DNA of 8,531 nucleotides from an uncultured Anaerolineales bacterium. GTDB lineage: Bacteria > Chloroflexota > Anaerolineae > Anaerolineales > UBA6663. Shown here in pieces: positions 1 through 6,036 of the stretch. The notes under the pieces are model-generated. The model made no database searches. It saw nothing but the letters and a program-made list of their open reading frames with translations, and was not told the origin of the DNA. The stretch spans positions 1 through 8,531 of the forward strand of contig CALFZO010000127.1 in NCBI GenBank assembly GCA_937952305.1. Reading direction: 5' to 3'. The position numbers and the translations under genes are program-made. The first letter of the stretch is position 1. The number at the start of each line of letters is the position of its first letter.

Positions 1-2
1 CC

Positions 3-401
3 ACGTTCCACGCCGAGAGCCCGGCCCTGGCCGTGGAGCGCATGGCCCTGCTGCTGGAAGCCGATACCCGCACCAGCGCCGCGGCCGCCCGCAAGTTGTT
101 CGTGGCCGCGCTCGACTGGCTGATGCAGATCGGCTTCGACGCCGACGGCCGGCGGCGGGTGTTCCAGGTTGTGGAGGTGGACGAGGACCTGGCGCAGGGC
201 GAGGTCACGTTTAACCCGCTGGTCGTCTACCGGGGCGACGGCGTCTGGGAGCGGGTGGGTGATCCGCGGCGAAAGCGCGGCGGCCACGCCGGCGCGGCCG
301 GGCTGCCGGCCGGCTGGCGCGAGGTCTTGGCCCTGGATGAGGGACTGCGTGAACGTTTTCGGCCTGTCATCGAGCGCCGGCGGGCGGCGTTCCGGGCGTG
401 A
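3..401 (+). CDS. cpaF: C-terminal part of a CpaF/TadA-type secretion ATPase (5' end outside window)
   Basis: The reading frame is open to the left edge and ends at TGA 399-401, leaving 132 residues. The first residues, TFHAESPALAVERM, match the His box of CpaF/TadA ATPases (family pattern T-x-H-A-x-S-P), and the segment ending GRRRVFQVVEV matches the end of the ATPase core, where the family has a run like 'DGRRRV..I.EV'. CpaF-type ATPases are cytoplasmic hexamers that power assembly of Tad/Flp pili. The Walker A and B motifs must lie upstream of the window. About 70 residues follow the core, ending in an Arg-rich tail (VIERRRAAFRA). The downstream pilin, TadE-like and TadG-like genes support a Tad assignment over a type II secretion or type IV pilus ATPase. 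A GTG at 33 is an internal codon, not the start. Confidence 0.8.
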   Translation, partial: TFHAESPALAVERMALLLEADTRTSAAAARKLFVAALDWLMQIGFDADGRRRVFQVVEVDEDLAQGEVTFNPLVVYRGDGVWERVGDPRRKRGGHAGAAGLPAGWREVLALDEGLRERFRPVIERRRAAFRA

Positions 402-475
402 GCCGGTGGCTGATCTGTATTGAACGTCGGCGCACCGGGGAACCGGCGGCCGATTTCCTAAACCCAAACCTTCTC

Positions 476-481
476 AAGGAG
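476..481 (+). promoter_or_regulatory. Strong ribosome binding site of the pilin gene
   Basis: AAGGAG lies 8 bases before the ATG at 490. It is the best Shine-Dalgarno match in this cluster and fits the high expression expected of a major pilin. It also settles the start of this very short gene. Confidence 0.8.
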
Positions 482-489
482 AAACCGAC

Positions 490-636
490 ATGTTGAACCG
501 TACCCAAAACAAAGCCCTGGAAACCGTCGAGTGGATCGGCATCGGCGTGGTGTTGATCATCACCGCCGTGATCGCTTATCAGGCGCTGGGCGGCCAGATC
601 GTGGGCTGGATTGCTCAGGTCGCCGGTGCGATCTGA
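490..636 (+). CDS. Small Flp/Fap-like pilin, 48 residues
   Basis: This 48-residue protein has a short polar N-terminus (MLNRTQNK), then ALETVEW and one hydrophobic helix at about residues 15-34 (IGIGVVLIITAVIAYQALGG). The architecture is that of Flp-type pilins: a short charged leader, a Glu five residues after the likely prepilin-peptidase site (between A9 and L10, Glu at 14) and a single N-terminal helix that packs the filament core. It is probably the major pilin of the Tad pilus whose ATPase ends just upstream. The ATG has AAGGAG at 8 bases. The stop is 6 bases before the TadE-like start, so the two are almost certainly co-transcribed. Classical Flp pilins have a Glu-Tyr pair after the cut site; here it is Glu-Trp. 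An alternative is another small membrane component of the apparatus. Confidence 0.75.
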   Translation: MLNRTQNKALETVEWIGIGVVLIITAVIAYQALGGQIVGWIAQVAGAI

Positions 637-642
637 ACCGCT

Positions 643-1050
643 ATGCTGACCCGCGATAAGCGCCGCGGCCTGGAGGTTATCGAGGCGGCGGCCACCCTGC
701 CGCTGATGCTGTTCATCCTGACGGCGATCATCAACCTGGGCTGGCTGGTCTACGCCCAGCAGGCCGTGCAGAACGCCGCCAACTACGGCGCCCGAATGGG
801 CTCGACGGCCCAGGATTGCCGCTCGTGCGCGGCGGCCGGCGCCGCTTACCAGCAGGTCAGCGCCACCGGTCTGCCAAACGCCGACGTCGCCGTCCTGGCG
901 CCGGGTGGGGTGGTGGGCAGCACGCTGCGCCTGCGCGTAAGCGCCGAGGTGCCTAACCTGCTCGGATCGCTGGCGGCGCTGCTGGGTGGCGACCTCAGCC
1001 GGCCGTTCCAGGTCTCGGCCGAGGCGACGTTCCGGGCGGAGGGGTGGTGA
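643..1050 (+). CDS. TadE-like pseudopilin, 135 residues
   Basis: The N-terminus reads MLTRDKRRGLEVIEAAATLP, followed by a hydrophobic helix (LMLFILTAIINLGWLVYAQQ, about residues 21-40) and then AVQNAANYGARMG. This is the TadE-like domain pattern: Gly, Glu at +5, a transmembrane helix, and a conserved Ala/Arg run after it. TadE proteins are membrane pseudopilins cut by the prepilin peptidase and needed for Flp pilus assembly. The likely cut is after G9. The rest (about 45-135) is a small extracytoplasmic domain rich in Ala, Gly and Val, with a Cys pair in DCRSCA near residue 60 that could form a disulfide. There is no clear Shine-Dalgarno site. With only 6 bases from the pilin stop, translation is probably coupled. 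The stop TGA is at 1048-1050. Confidence 0.85.
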   Translation: MLTRDKRRGLEVIEAAATLPLMLFILTAIINLGWLVYAQQAVQNAANYGARMGSTAQDCRSCAAAGAAYQQVSATGLPNADVAVLAPGGVVGSTLRLRVSAEVPNLLGSLAALLGGDLSRPFQVSAEATFRAEGW

Positions 1051-1064
1051 GGCAGTCAGCACTG

Positions 1065-1107
1065 GGGCAGTTGCCAGTCACCAGTTACGGATGACTGGCA
1101 ACTGCCC
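1065..1107. repeat. 16-bp palindromic hairpin, REP-like, between tadE-like and tadG-like genes
   Basis: GGGCAGTTGCCAGTCA (1065-1080) and its exact reverse complement (1092-1107) flank an 11-base loop. The sequence is built from TTGCCAGT/ACTGGCAA units, a style typical of dispersed intergenic palindromes. It begins 14 bases after the tadE-like stop and ends just before the ribosome binding site of the next gene. There is no T-run after it, so a simple terminator is unlikely. It may be a dispersed repeat that inserted here, and it could also stabilise or trim the polycistronic mRNA. Confidence 0.75.
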
Positions 1108-1123
1108 ACTGCAACGGAGACAT

Positions 1124-1555
1124 ATGTTTAGGACCCGACACGCTTACTCGACCCTCTTCTGGATCGGTTTCCTGACTTTCGCGGTGGTGCCGCTGCTGGC
1201 GCTGGCCATCAACGTCGGGCGCTGGTTCTACGCGCGGGCCGAGGTCTACAAGGCCGCCGACGCCGCGGCTCTGGCCGCCGTGCAGGAGGTGGATGTGCCG
1301 GTCTACATTGAGACCGGGCAGATCGTGATCAAGCCTTCGGCCTTCGGTCTGGCCCAGGCCTATGCCGACCTGAACGCCGGCTACCTGATCAGCCGCAAAA
1401 TCTATCCGAATGTGACCGCCATCGAAGTGGATCAGGCCCGGCGCACGGTGCGCGTGAAAGTGGCGGCCGTGGCTGACGAGTTGGTGCCGCTTATCGGGAA
1501 GGTGGTGCTTTACGGCGAGGGCGAGGCCCAGGTCAGGGGACGGGATAGACCATAA
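1124..1555 (+). CDS. TadG-like pilus assembly protein, 143 residues
   Basis: The ATG at 1124 has GGAG at 1116-1119, 4 bases upstream. An in-frame upstream start at 986 would run through the tadE-like gene and the palindrome and is rejected. The protein begins MFRTRHAYST, then has a membrane helix at about residues 11-30 (LFWIGFLTFAVVPLLALAIN), followed by VGRWFYARAEVYKAADAAAL. This matches the TadG/TadE-like pattern 'P-L-L-A-L-A-I-D-x-G-R ... A-A-D-A-A-A-L-A'. These proteins sit in the cell envelope and assist Tad/Flp pilus assembly. The remaining part (about 60-143) is a small beta-rich extracytoplasmic domain. At 143 residues it is much shorter than full TadG proteins, which usually carry a large C-terminal domain. 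It appears to be the last gene of the pilus block, since a hairpin and a probable new promoter follow. Confidence 0.83.
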   Translation: MFRTRHAYSTLFWIGFLTFAVVPLLALAINVGRWFYARAEVYKAADAAALAAVQEVDVPVYIETGQIVIKPSAFGLAQAYADLNAGYLISRKIYPNVTAIEVDQARRTVRVKVAAVADELVPLIGKVVLYGEGEAQVRGRDRP

Positions 1556-1568
1556 GCCGACGGCGGAG

Positions 1569-1589
1569 CAGGGCCACACCCGGCCCCTG
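1569..1589 (+). terminator. GC-rich hairpin after the pilus cluster, possible terminator
   Basis: CAGGGCC (1569-1575) can pair with GGCCCCTG (1582-1589) with one bulged C, leaving the loop ACACCC. It lies 13 bases after the tadG-like stop. No U-tract follows, so it would be a non-canonical terminator or an RNA-stability element. The second hairpin at 1598-1614 may act with it. Confidence 0.35.
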
Positions 1590-1597
1590 TAGCTGGG

Positions 1598-1620
1598 GAC
1601 CCGACCAACGGGTCTATAAT
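1598..1620 (+). promoter_or_regulatory. Consensus -10 box with an inverted repeat filling the spacer
   Basis: TATAAT at 1615-1620 is a perfect -10 hexamer, 42 bases before the ATG at 1663. GACCCG (1598-1603) and CGGGTC (1609-1614) form a 6-bp inverted repeat with a 5-base gap (ACCAA) that touches the -10 box. No good -35 is seen at the expected place (1592-1597 is GCTGGG), which fits an activator- or repressor-controlled promoter. The same repeat could instead be an RNA hairpin with a partly T-rich tail, ending transcription of the pilus genes. Confidence 0.45.
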
Positions 1621-1662
1621 TCTCTGGCAACTCCCCGACTCAAGCCGGCTTATGAGTTTGCC

Positions 1663-2808
1663 ATGGCCGAAGACGAAGACGCCAACCGGGCTGAAGTGAC
1701 ATCCGGCGCAGACCTTTCTGTCGGCGGATCCATAGTCGGCCGGGACTCCATCCAAAGCACCACGCACCAATCCAGTCAAACCGTAACTCACATTGATGGC
1801 GGGCCGGTAGCCCGCTACGCGGTCCTTGGGATCGTTTGTGTGGCGCTGGCAAGCCTCATACTCCTGGCGCTTGTGATCAACCTCGCATGGAGGCCTGATC
1901 GAAGTGCGTCAATCATGACCCCTCCAGCCACCGTGAAGGCTGGAGCAGCGCTTGATCCGACCGCGGCGCCAACCGCGAGCACCGCCCTGTCTGCTACCAA
2001 CCCGGTGCCGCCCCTTGTGGAGACGCCCCTGCGCACCCGGACGCCGGCCTCATCGCCGGCCACGTCGACCGGGGCGGCCTTGACCGGCTTCGGGGCGGAG
2101 GTCACTGACAGCGGAGGAAACACCTTTCATCTCGACAATATCCTTTTCAGCTTTGAGTATGCGTTCAACGCCCATGGCTCTGTGCCCTATGTCACGCTCA
2201 AGCTTCCAGCCGGCTACATCCGCATAGCCTTTGCCGACATTGCGCAGATTGAGCGCACTCAGGAGGCAGAGCTTGGGAAGGCGAACGCCACAATCGCGGT
2301 TCGGCTCCACACTGGGAAGATCGTTGAAGGAATAGTGGGCGAGCCATTCGCCTGGGCGACTGCAGTCACTGGTCAACTCAATGGTCTGGAATTCAGGATC
2401 AGCGCGGCGGATATCCGCTCCATCGTCTTTCCGGCCAATAGTACCCCGGCAGAAGGTCACCCGGGTCATGAGAATTCGGACGAGACTGTGACGGCCTCTT
2501 TGCAGACGAGATCCGGCGAACCGTTGATCCTGAACGATGTCAGGTTGATTTGGCTGGCGAATAGCTCAGGAGCGACAGAATTTCAACTTGGCCTCGGGCA
2601 GGCCAGCGTGACAATCCAAGTTGCCCAGTTGGACAGCCTGGACGCAGCGACGGTTGACTCGCACGAGAGGCTTACGCTGTATCTGATTGACGGCAAGGTT
2701 TTGGAAGGAACCTACCTGACCGGATGGTCCCTGGCCGGCCAAACACCGCTTGGGCTGGTCCTCGTGCCTTTTCAAGAGTTGGCCCATGTTGAGTTTGCGC
2801 GACCGTGA
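1663..2808 (+). CDS. Unrecognised single-pass membrane protein with two tandem beta-rich domains, 381 residues
   Basis: I do not recognise a named family. Order of parts: an acidic N-terminus with a Gly-rich SVGGSIVGRDSI motif (about residues 19-30), like the 'GDVVGRDKI' stretches near the start of some Chloroflexota and cyanobacterial signalling proteins; a membrane helix at 52-76; and a Thr/Ser/Pro/Ala-rich linker at 77-145. Two homologous domains follow, at about 151-256 and 285-378. Each has a central 'L-x-x-G-K-(I/V)-(V/L)-E-G' (L215-G223 and L341-G349, 126 residues apart) and ends in a '(D/E)(I/L)xx(I/V)xF' strand (F256, F378). The repeats suggest a small SH3/Sm-like barrel fold. The domains are probably outside the membrane, though charges around the helix do not settle topology. 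Codon use is clearly less GC-biased than in the flanking genes, which may point to transfer. No Shine-Dalgarno site is visible. Confidence 0.8.
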   Translation: MAEDEDANRAEVTSGADLSVGGSIVGRDSIQSTTHQSSQTVTHIDGGPVARYAVLGIVCVALASLILLALVINLAWRPDRSASIMTPPATVKAGAALDPTAAPTASTALSATNPVPPLVETPLRTRTPASSPATSTGAALTGFGAEVTDSGGNTFHLDNILFSFEYAFNAHGSVPYVTLKLPAGYIRIAFADIAQIERTQEAELGKANATIAVRLHTGKIVEGIVGEPFAWATAVTGQLNGLEFRISAADIRSIVFPANSTPAEGHPGHENSDETVTASLQTRSGEPLILNDVRLIWLANSSGATEFQLGLGQASVTIQVAQLDSLDAATVDSHERLTLYLIDGKVLEGTYLTGWSLAGQTPLGLVLVPFQELAHVEFARP

Positions 2809-3374
2809 TACGCGGCAACTGGGTCGCATCGTATCGCCCAGCGTCACCTGGAAAAGCATGGCCGACCATCGAGGGGGCGGCCGGATATCTGGCGACTCAG
2901 GCCCCATCGATGGCTTCTTCAATTGCCCAAATCCAGCGACACCAGCAGCACCTGGCCGCGCTTGACCGGGCGCCTCGGAAGGCCGTCCTCCGGCTGTCTT
3001 TTCGGCGCGGCGTCACCACGGGCGGTCTGGTCCACATCCTGCGGGCTGTCTTTGATGAGCTGGCGACCGAGTACGTGCTGCCGGACGAAAGCCTGGCGGC
3101 CGGCGGCGCCCACTACTGGCTGACGCCGGCGGGCCACGGCCTGCGACTGGCGCGCGAACAGACCGGGGCCGTGCGCGGCGACGCCTACACCGACTTTCTG
3201 AGTCTGCTGCTGCCGAATGGGGTGTTGTTGTCGACAGACATTGCCGAGGACAGCTATCAGCCTGATCTGGTGCTGACCCTGACCGGGCCTGACGCCGGCA
3301 TGTTGGATCAACTCGCGCCTATCCTGGAGCGCCACCTATGTCACGCCGGCTGCGAACCCCGGCCGTGTTTATAA
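2805..3374 (+). CDS. Hypothetical protein, up to 189 residues, translationally coupled
   Basis: The GTG at 2805 overlaps the stop of the preceding gene (GTGA), which suggests translational coupling. An in-frame ATG at 2910 would give 154 residues (MASSIAQIQRHQQHL...). I recognise no family. The part after about residue 45 looks convincingly coding: GC-rich third positions, an amphipathic region (AVLRLSFRRGVTTGGLVHILRA with interruptions of polar residues), a central YWLTPAGHGLRL segment, and a mixed alpha/beta C-terminus (DLVLTLTGPDAGMLDQLAPILERHL). There is no signal peptide or membrane helix, so it is probably cytoplasmic. The first 35-45 codons have weaker codon bias and low-complexity sequence, so the true start may be 2910, or the gene may be a truncated copy joined to this position. 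The end is followed by a 309-base stretch without an intact gene. Confidence 0.6.
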   Translation: MIRGNWVASYRPASPGKAWPTIEGAAGYLATQAPSMASSIAQIQRHQQHLAALDRAPRKAVLRLSFRRGVTTGGLVHILRAVFDELATEYVLPDESLAAGGAHYWLTPAGHGLRLAREQTGAVRGDAYTDFLSLLLPNGVLLSTDIAEDSYQPDLVLTLTGPDAGMLDQLAPILERHLCHAGCEPRPCL

Positions 3375-3465
3375 CCGGCTGTCCAGCCTCGACGCGTAAG
3401 CGCGGCTGATAAGCCATCATAGAACCAGTGGTGCTAGTTGAGCTGGGTTGACAAAAGGCATCGGA

Positions 3466-3488
3466 TTGGCCGAAGCTTCGGTTGCCAA
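3466..3488. repeat. Palindromic element near the transposase relic
   Basis: CCGAAGCTTCGG (3470-3481) is a perfect 12-bp palindrome. TTGG (3466-3469) and CCAA (3485-3488) extend the pairing with a 3-base bulge. It lies 24 bases before the transposase-like ATG. It could be a subterminal structure of a lost insertion sequence or an operator. The rest of 3375-3511 holds nothing I can identify. Confidence 0.45.
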
Positions 3489-3511
3489 ACCAAAAGCTGG
3501 GAGCCGACCCA

Positions 3512-3598
3512 ATGATCACTATCGACTTTATCACGGAACTGTTCTGCAAAGCGGACGGGCTGATGTGCGGCGTGGCGAAACACCCAACCGCGCGCTAA
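3512..3598 (+). pseudogene. Transposase N-terminal remnant, 28 codons
   Basis: The frame ATG 3512 to TAA 3596-3598 encodes MITIDFITELFCKADGLMCG followed by VAKHPTAR. This resembles the start of DDE transposases of bacterial insertion sequences, which begin in the style 'MI(T/S)I..FI..LFC.VDD.M....KHP.A.L.PSE'. Homology stops just after KHPTA, where the family normally goes on for several hundred residues, so only a relic remains. The calling rests on memory of the family pattern and on very few residues, but the combination FITELFC...KHP is distinctive. It marks an old insertion or a small non-autonomous element between the small coupled gene and the ATPase gene. Confidence 0.5.
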
Positions 3599-3621
3599 AC
3601 AAGGAGCGGAGCTGGCCCGCC

Positions 3622-3649
3622 GTGAACAGACAGGTCTCCTGATTATGCT
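3622..3649 (+). promoter_or_regulatory. Candidate promoter of the ATPase gene
   Basis: TATGCT at 3644-3649 resembles a -10 box, with GTGAAC (3622-3627) as a weak -35 at a 16-base spacing. Transcription would begin near 3656, about 28 bases before the ATG at 3684. An upstream in-frame ATG at 3645 falls inside the -10 hexamer, which argues that it is not the start codon. Confidence 0.4.
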
Positions 3650-3683
3650 ACACTCGGGACGTCTGCCGCGCTTTGTCGCCGCT

Positions 3684-5849
3684 ATGTCCTCCGAAGGACC
3701 CTCTGCCTCCCGCCCGCCCCGCCTGGCCGAACGGCTGGCCGCCGCGCGCCGCTTTGTGGGGCGGGCGGACGAGCTGGAACTCTTCAGCGCGGCGCTGGCC
3801 GCCGAGGCGCCGCCTTTTGCGGCGCTGCACCTTTACGGTCCGGGCGGCGTGGGCAAATCCAGCCTGTTGGGACAATTCGCCCGCCAGGCCGTCGAGGCCG
3901 GCCGCCTGACCGTGCTCCTGGATTGCCGCAACCTGGATGTCTCGCCGCAGGGTGTCCGGATGGCCCTGAGCCAGGCCATGGGCCTGCCCGAAGGGGCCGC
4001 GCCGCTGGAGGCGCTGGCGCGGGCCGGGCGCCCGGTGCTGCTGCTGGATACGTACGAAACACTGGCGCCGCTGGACGGCTGGCTGCGCGAGACTTTCCTG
4101 CCACAATTGCCGGCCGGCGCACTGGTGGTCATCGCCGGCCGCAATCCACCCAGCCCGGCCTGGCGGACCGACGCCGGCTGGCGCGACCTGGTGCGCAGCG
4201 TCTCCCTGCGCAACCTGCGGCCGGAGGAGAGCCGGGCCTATCTGACCCAGCGCGGCGTGCCGCCGGCACAACACGCCGCGGTGCTGGGGTTCACCCACGG
4301 ACATCCTCTGGCGCTGTCCCTCGTGACCGACGTGACTGCGCAGGCGGCGGCCCACGGTGTGGACACCGCCTTCCACCCAGACCAGGCGCCCGACGTCGTG
4401 GCGTTGCTGCTCGAACGCTTTATCCAGGATGTGCCCGGCGCTCGGCACCGGTTGGCCCTGCACGCCTGCGCCGTCGCGCGCGTCATCAACGAGCCGCTGC
4501 TGCGCGAGGCGCTGGGGGAGTCGGATGTGGCGGACGTCTTCGCCTGGCTGCGCGCGCTGTCGTTTATCGAGCAGGGGCCGGCCGGCCTGTTCCCGCATGA
4601 CCTGGCGCGCGAGGTGCTGGATAGCGACCTGCGCTGGCGCGACCCGCACGGGTATGCGGAACTGCACCGGAGCCTGCGCGGCGGCATCGTGCGCCGGATC
4701 ACGGACGGCCAGGGCCTGGAGCAGATGCGCGCCGTGTATGATTTGGTCTTCCTGCACCGGCACAACTCAATCCTGCAGCCCTACTTTCACTGGAAAGAGT
4801 TCGGCACGCTCTACGCCGAGCCGGTGCGCCCGGACGAGCACGCGGCGCTGTTGGACCGGGTAGCCGCTTTCACGGGCGGGGCTGCGGCCGAGCAGGCCGT
4901 TTTCTGGCTGGCGCGCCAGCCGGAGGCCTGGTTCGTCATCCGGGATGTGCGCGGCCGGATGGCCGGCGTCTTCATGTATCTGGCCGTGCACGCGGCGGCG
5001 CCTGAGGATCGCCGGGCTGATCCGGCGGTAGAGGCCGCTTGGCAGTACGCTCAACAGCGCGCGCCGCTGCGCCCCGGCGACGAGGTGGCGCTCTCCCGTT
5101 ACTTCCTGCAGCCGAGCGATTACCGCGAGCCGAACCCGGTGATGAACACGGCCCAGTTGGCCACGGCTTTGCGCTGGATGACCAACCCGCGCCTGGCCTG
5201 GTCGTTCAACGATCTCTACGATCCGGACCACTGGTTCGCGATGATGAGCTACTACGATTTCCACCGGGTGCCTGATCTGGGCCCGCCGCCGCCCGCGCCC
5301 AGCTCGCCGGCCGCTGCCCAACGCCGGCTGTGGGCGCGCCGCTTCGGCCTGTATGCCCACAATTGGCGGGCCACGCCCGTCATGGATTGGATTGAAAAGA
5401 TCGGCGGCCGCGAATTAGCCACTGACCTGCGGGTGGAGGAGTTGGCCGCGGCCTCGTCCACCCTGCTGGTGGTGCTCTCCCAGCCGGAGTTCGAGGCGGC
5501 CGCCAAGGACGCTCTGCGCGATTTTCATTCCCTGAGCGCGCTGGCCGGCAACGCGCTGATGCGCTCACGGGTGCTCAAGGAGGCCGCCGCCGGCGGCCCG
5601 GCGGCGGCCTCGCTCCAGGAGCTCATGCGCCAGGCCGCCGAAAGCCTGCGGGCCCGCCCTCGGGACGAGAAGTTCTTCCGCGCCTTGGAGGCCACGTATC
5701 TGATCCCCGTGGCCACCCAGGAACTGGCCGCCGAACGGTTGGGGCTGCCGTTCAGCACTTATCGCTACCAGCTGGCCCAGGGCCTGGAACGCCTCGTGGC
5801 GTGGCTGTGGCAGCGCGAACTGTACGGTGCCGACGGCGCCGACGCTTGA
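3684..5849 (+). CDS. STAND-like ATPase with GNAT-like middle domain and C-terminal HTH, 721 residues
   Basis: Residues are numbered from ATG 3684; an in-frame ATG at 3645 would add 13 residues. N-terminal part: FVGRADELELF (about 24-34); Walker A GPGGVGKS at 52-59; Walker B LLLD ending at D122, then TYE; VVIAGR as a sensor-like segment; and GHPLAL at 206-211, as in MalT/NLR-type STAND NTPases. Middle (about 375-575): WFVIRD-RGRMAGVFMYL, then DPDHWFAMMSYYDF (513-526) and RFGLYAHNWR (553-562), which resembles a divergent GNAT acetyltransferase fold in similar multi-domain ATPases. C-terminus: TQELAAERLGLPFSTYRYQL (678-697), a sigma-region-4-like helix-turn-helix. The likely role is an ATP-dependent cytoplasmic signalling or transcription switch. 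Its ligand and target are not evident, and acetyltransferase activity is unproven. The next gene starts 187 bases downstream. Confidence 0.88.
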   Translation: MSSEGPSASRPPRLAERLAAARRFVGRADELELFSAALAAEAPPFAALHLYGPGGVGKSSLLGQFARQAVEAGRLTVLLDCRNLDVSPQGVRMALSQAMGLPEGAAPLEALARAGRPVLLLDTYETLAPLDGWLRETFLPQLPAGALVVIAGRNPPSPAWRTDAGWRDLVRSVSLRNLRPEESRAYLTQRGVPPAQHAAVLGFTHGHPLALSLVTDVTAQAAAHGVDTAFHPDQAPDVVALLLERFIQDVPGARHRLALHACAVARVINEPLLREALGESDVADVFAWLRALSFIEQGPAGLFPHDLAREVLDSDLRWRDPHGYAELHRSLRGGIVRRITDGQGLEQMRAVYDLVFLHRHNSILQPYFHWKEFGTLYAEPVRPDEHAALLDRVAAFTGGAAAEQAVFWLARQPEAWFVIRDVRGRMAGVFMYLAVHAAAPEDRRADPAVEAAWQYAQQRAPLRPGDEVALSRYFLQPSDYREPNPVMNTAQLATALRWMTNPRLAWSFNDLYDPDHWFAMMSYYDFHRVPDLGPPPPAPSSPAAAQRRLWARRFGLYAHNWRATPVMDWIEKIGGRELATDLRVEELAAASSTLLVVLSQPEFEAAAKDALRDFHSLSALAGNALMRSRVLKEAAAGGPAAASLQELMRQAAESLRARPRDEKFFRALEATYLIPVATQELAAERLGLPFSTYRYQLAQGLERLVAWLWQRELYGADGADA

Positions 5850-6036
5850 GGACCCTTCCCTTCCACTGACAACGAGCCTCGGCTCCACATAAAACTGCCG
5901 GCGCGGCGCGGCGCTCCCTCATTTTCGGCAGCGATTCCGCTGGTGATTCGACATGGCCTGGCCCTATGCTGCGGGCAGGTTGGTTGAGCTGGCAGCGCTT
6001 ACCAACCGTCAACCCCTCGCTGACCCGGAGGTCACC

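Noticed and set aside
402..447. GCCGGT...ACCGGC inverted repeat before the pilin gene
   Set aside because: It has only 6 bp with a 34-base gap in very GC-rich DNA, so chance is a sufficient explanation.
367..1062. Long reverse-strand open frame opposite the pilin and tadE-like genes
   Set aside because: It is opposite well-supported genes, has Gln/His/Arg-rich composition typical of antisense frames in GC-rich DNA, and matches no family pattern.
3448..3453. Perfect TTGACA -35 hexamer
   Set aside because: No -10-like sequence lies 15-19 bases downstream; that position is occupied by the CCGAAGCTTCGG palindrome.
3448..3642. Forward 64-codon open frame overlapping the transposase relic
   Set aside because: It has a TTG start and no family resemblance. 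The overlapping frame at 3512 has transposase-like residues instead.
3648..4763. 371-codon reverse-strand open frame opposite the ATPase gene
   Set aside because: The forward strand carries clear Walker and GHPLAL motifs. The reverse product is Gln/Arg/Gly-rich without motifs and is a shadow.
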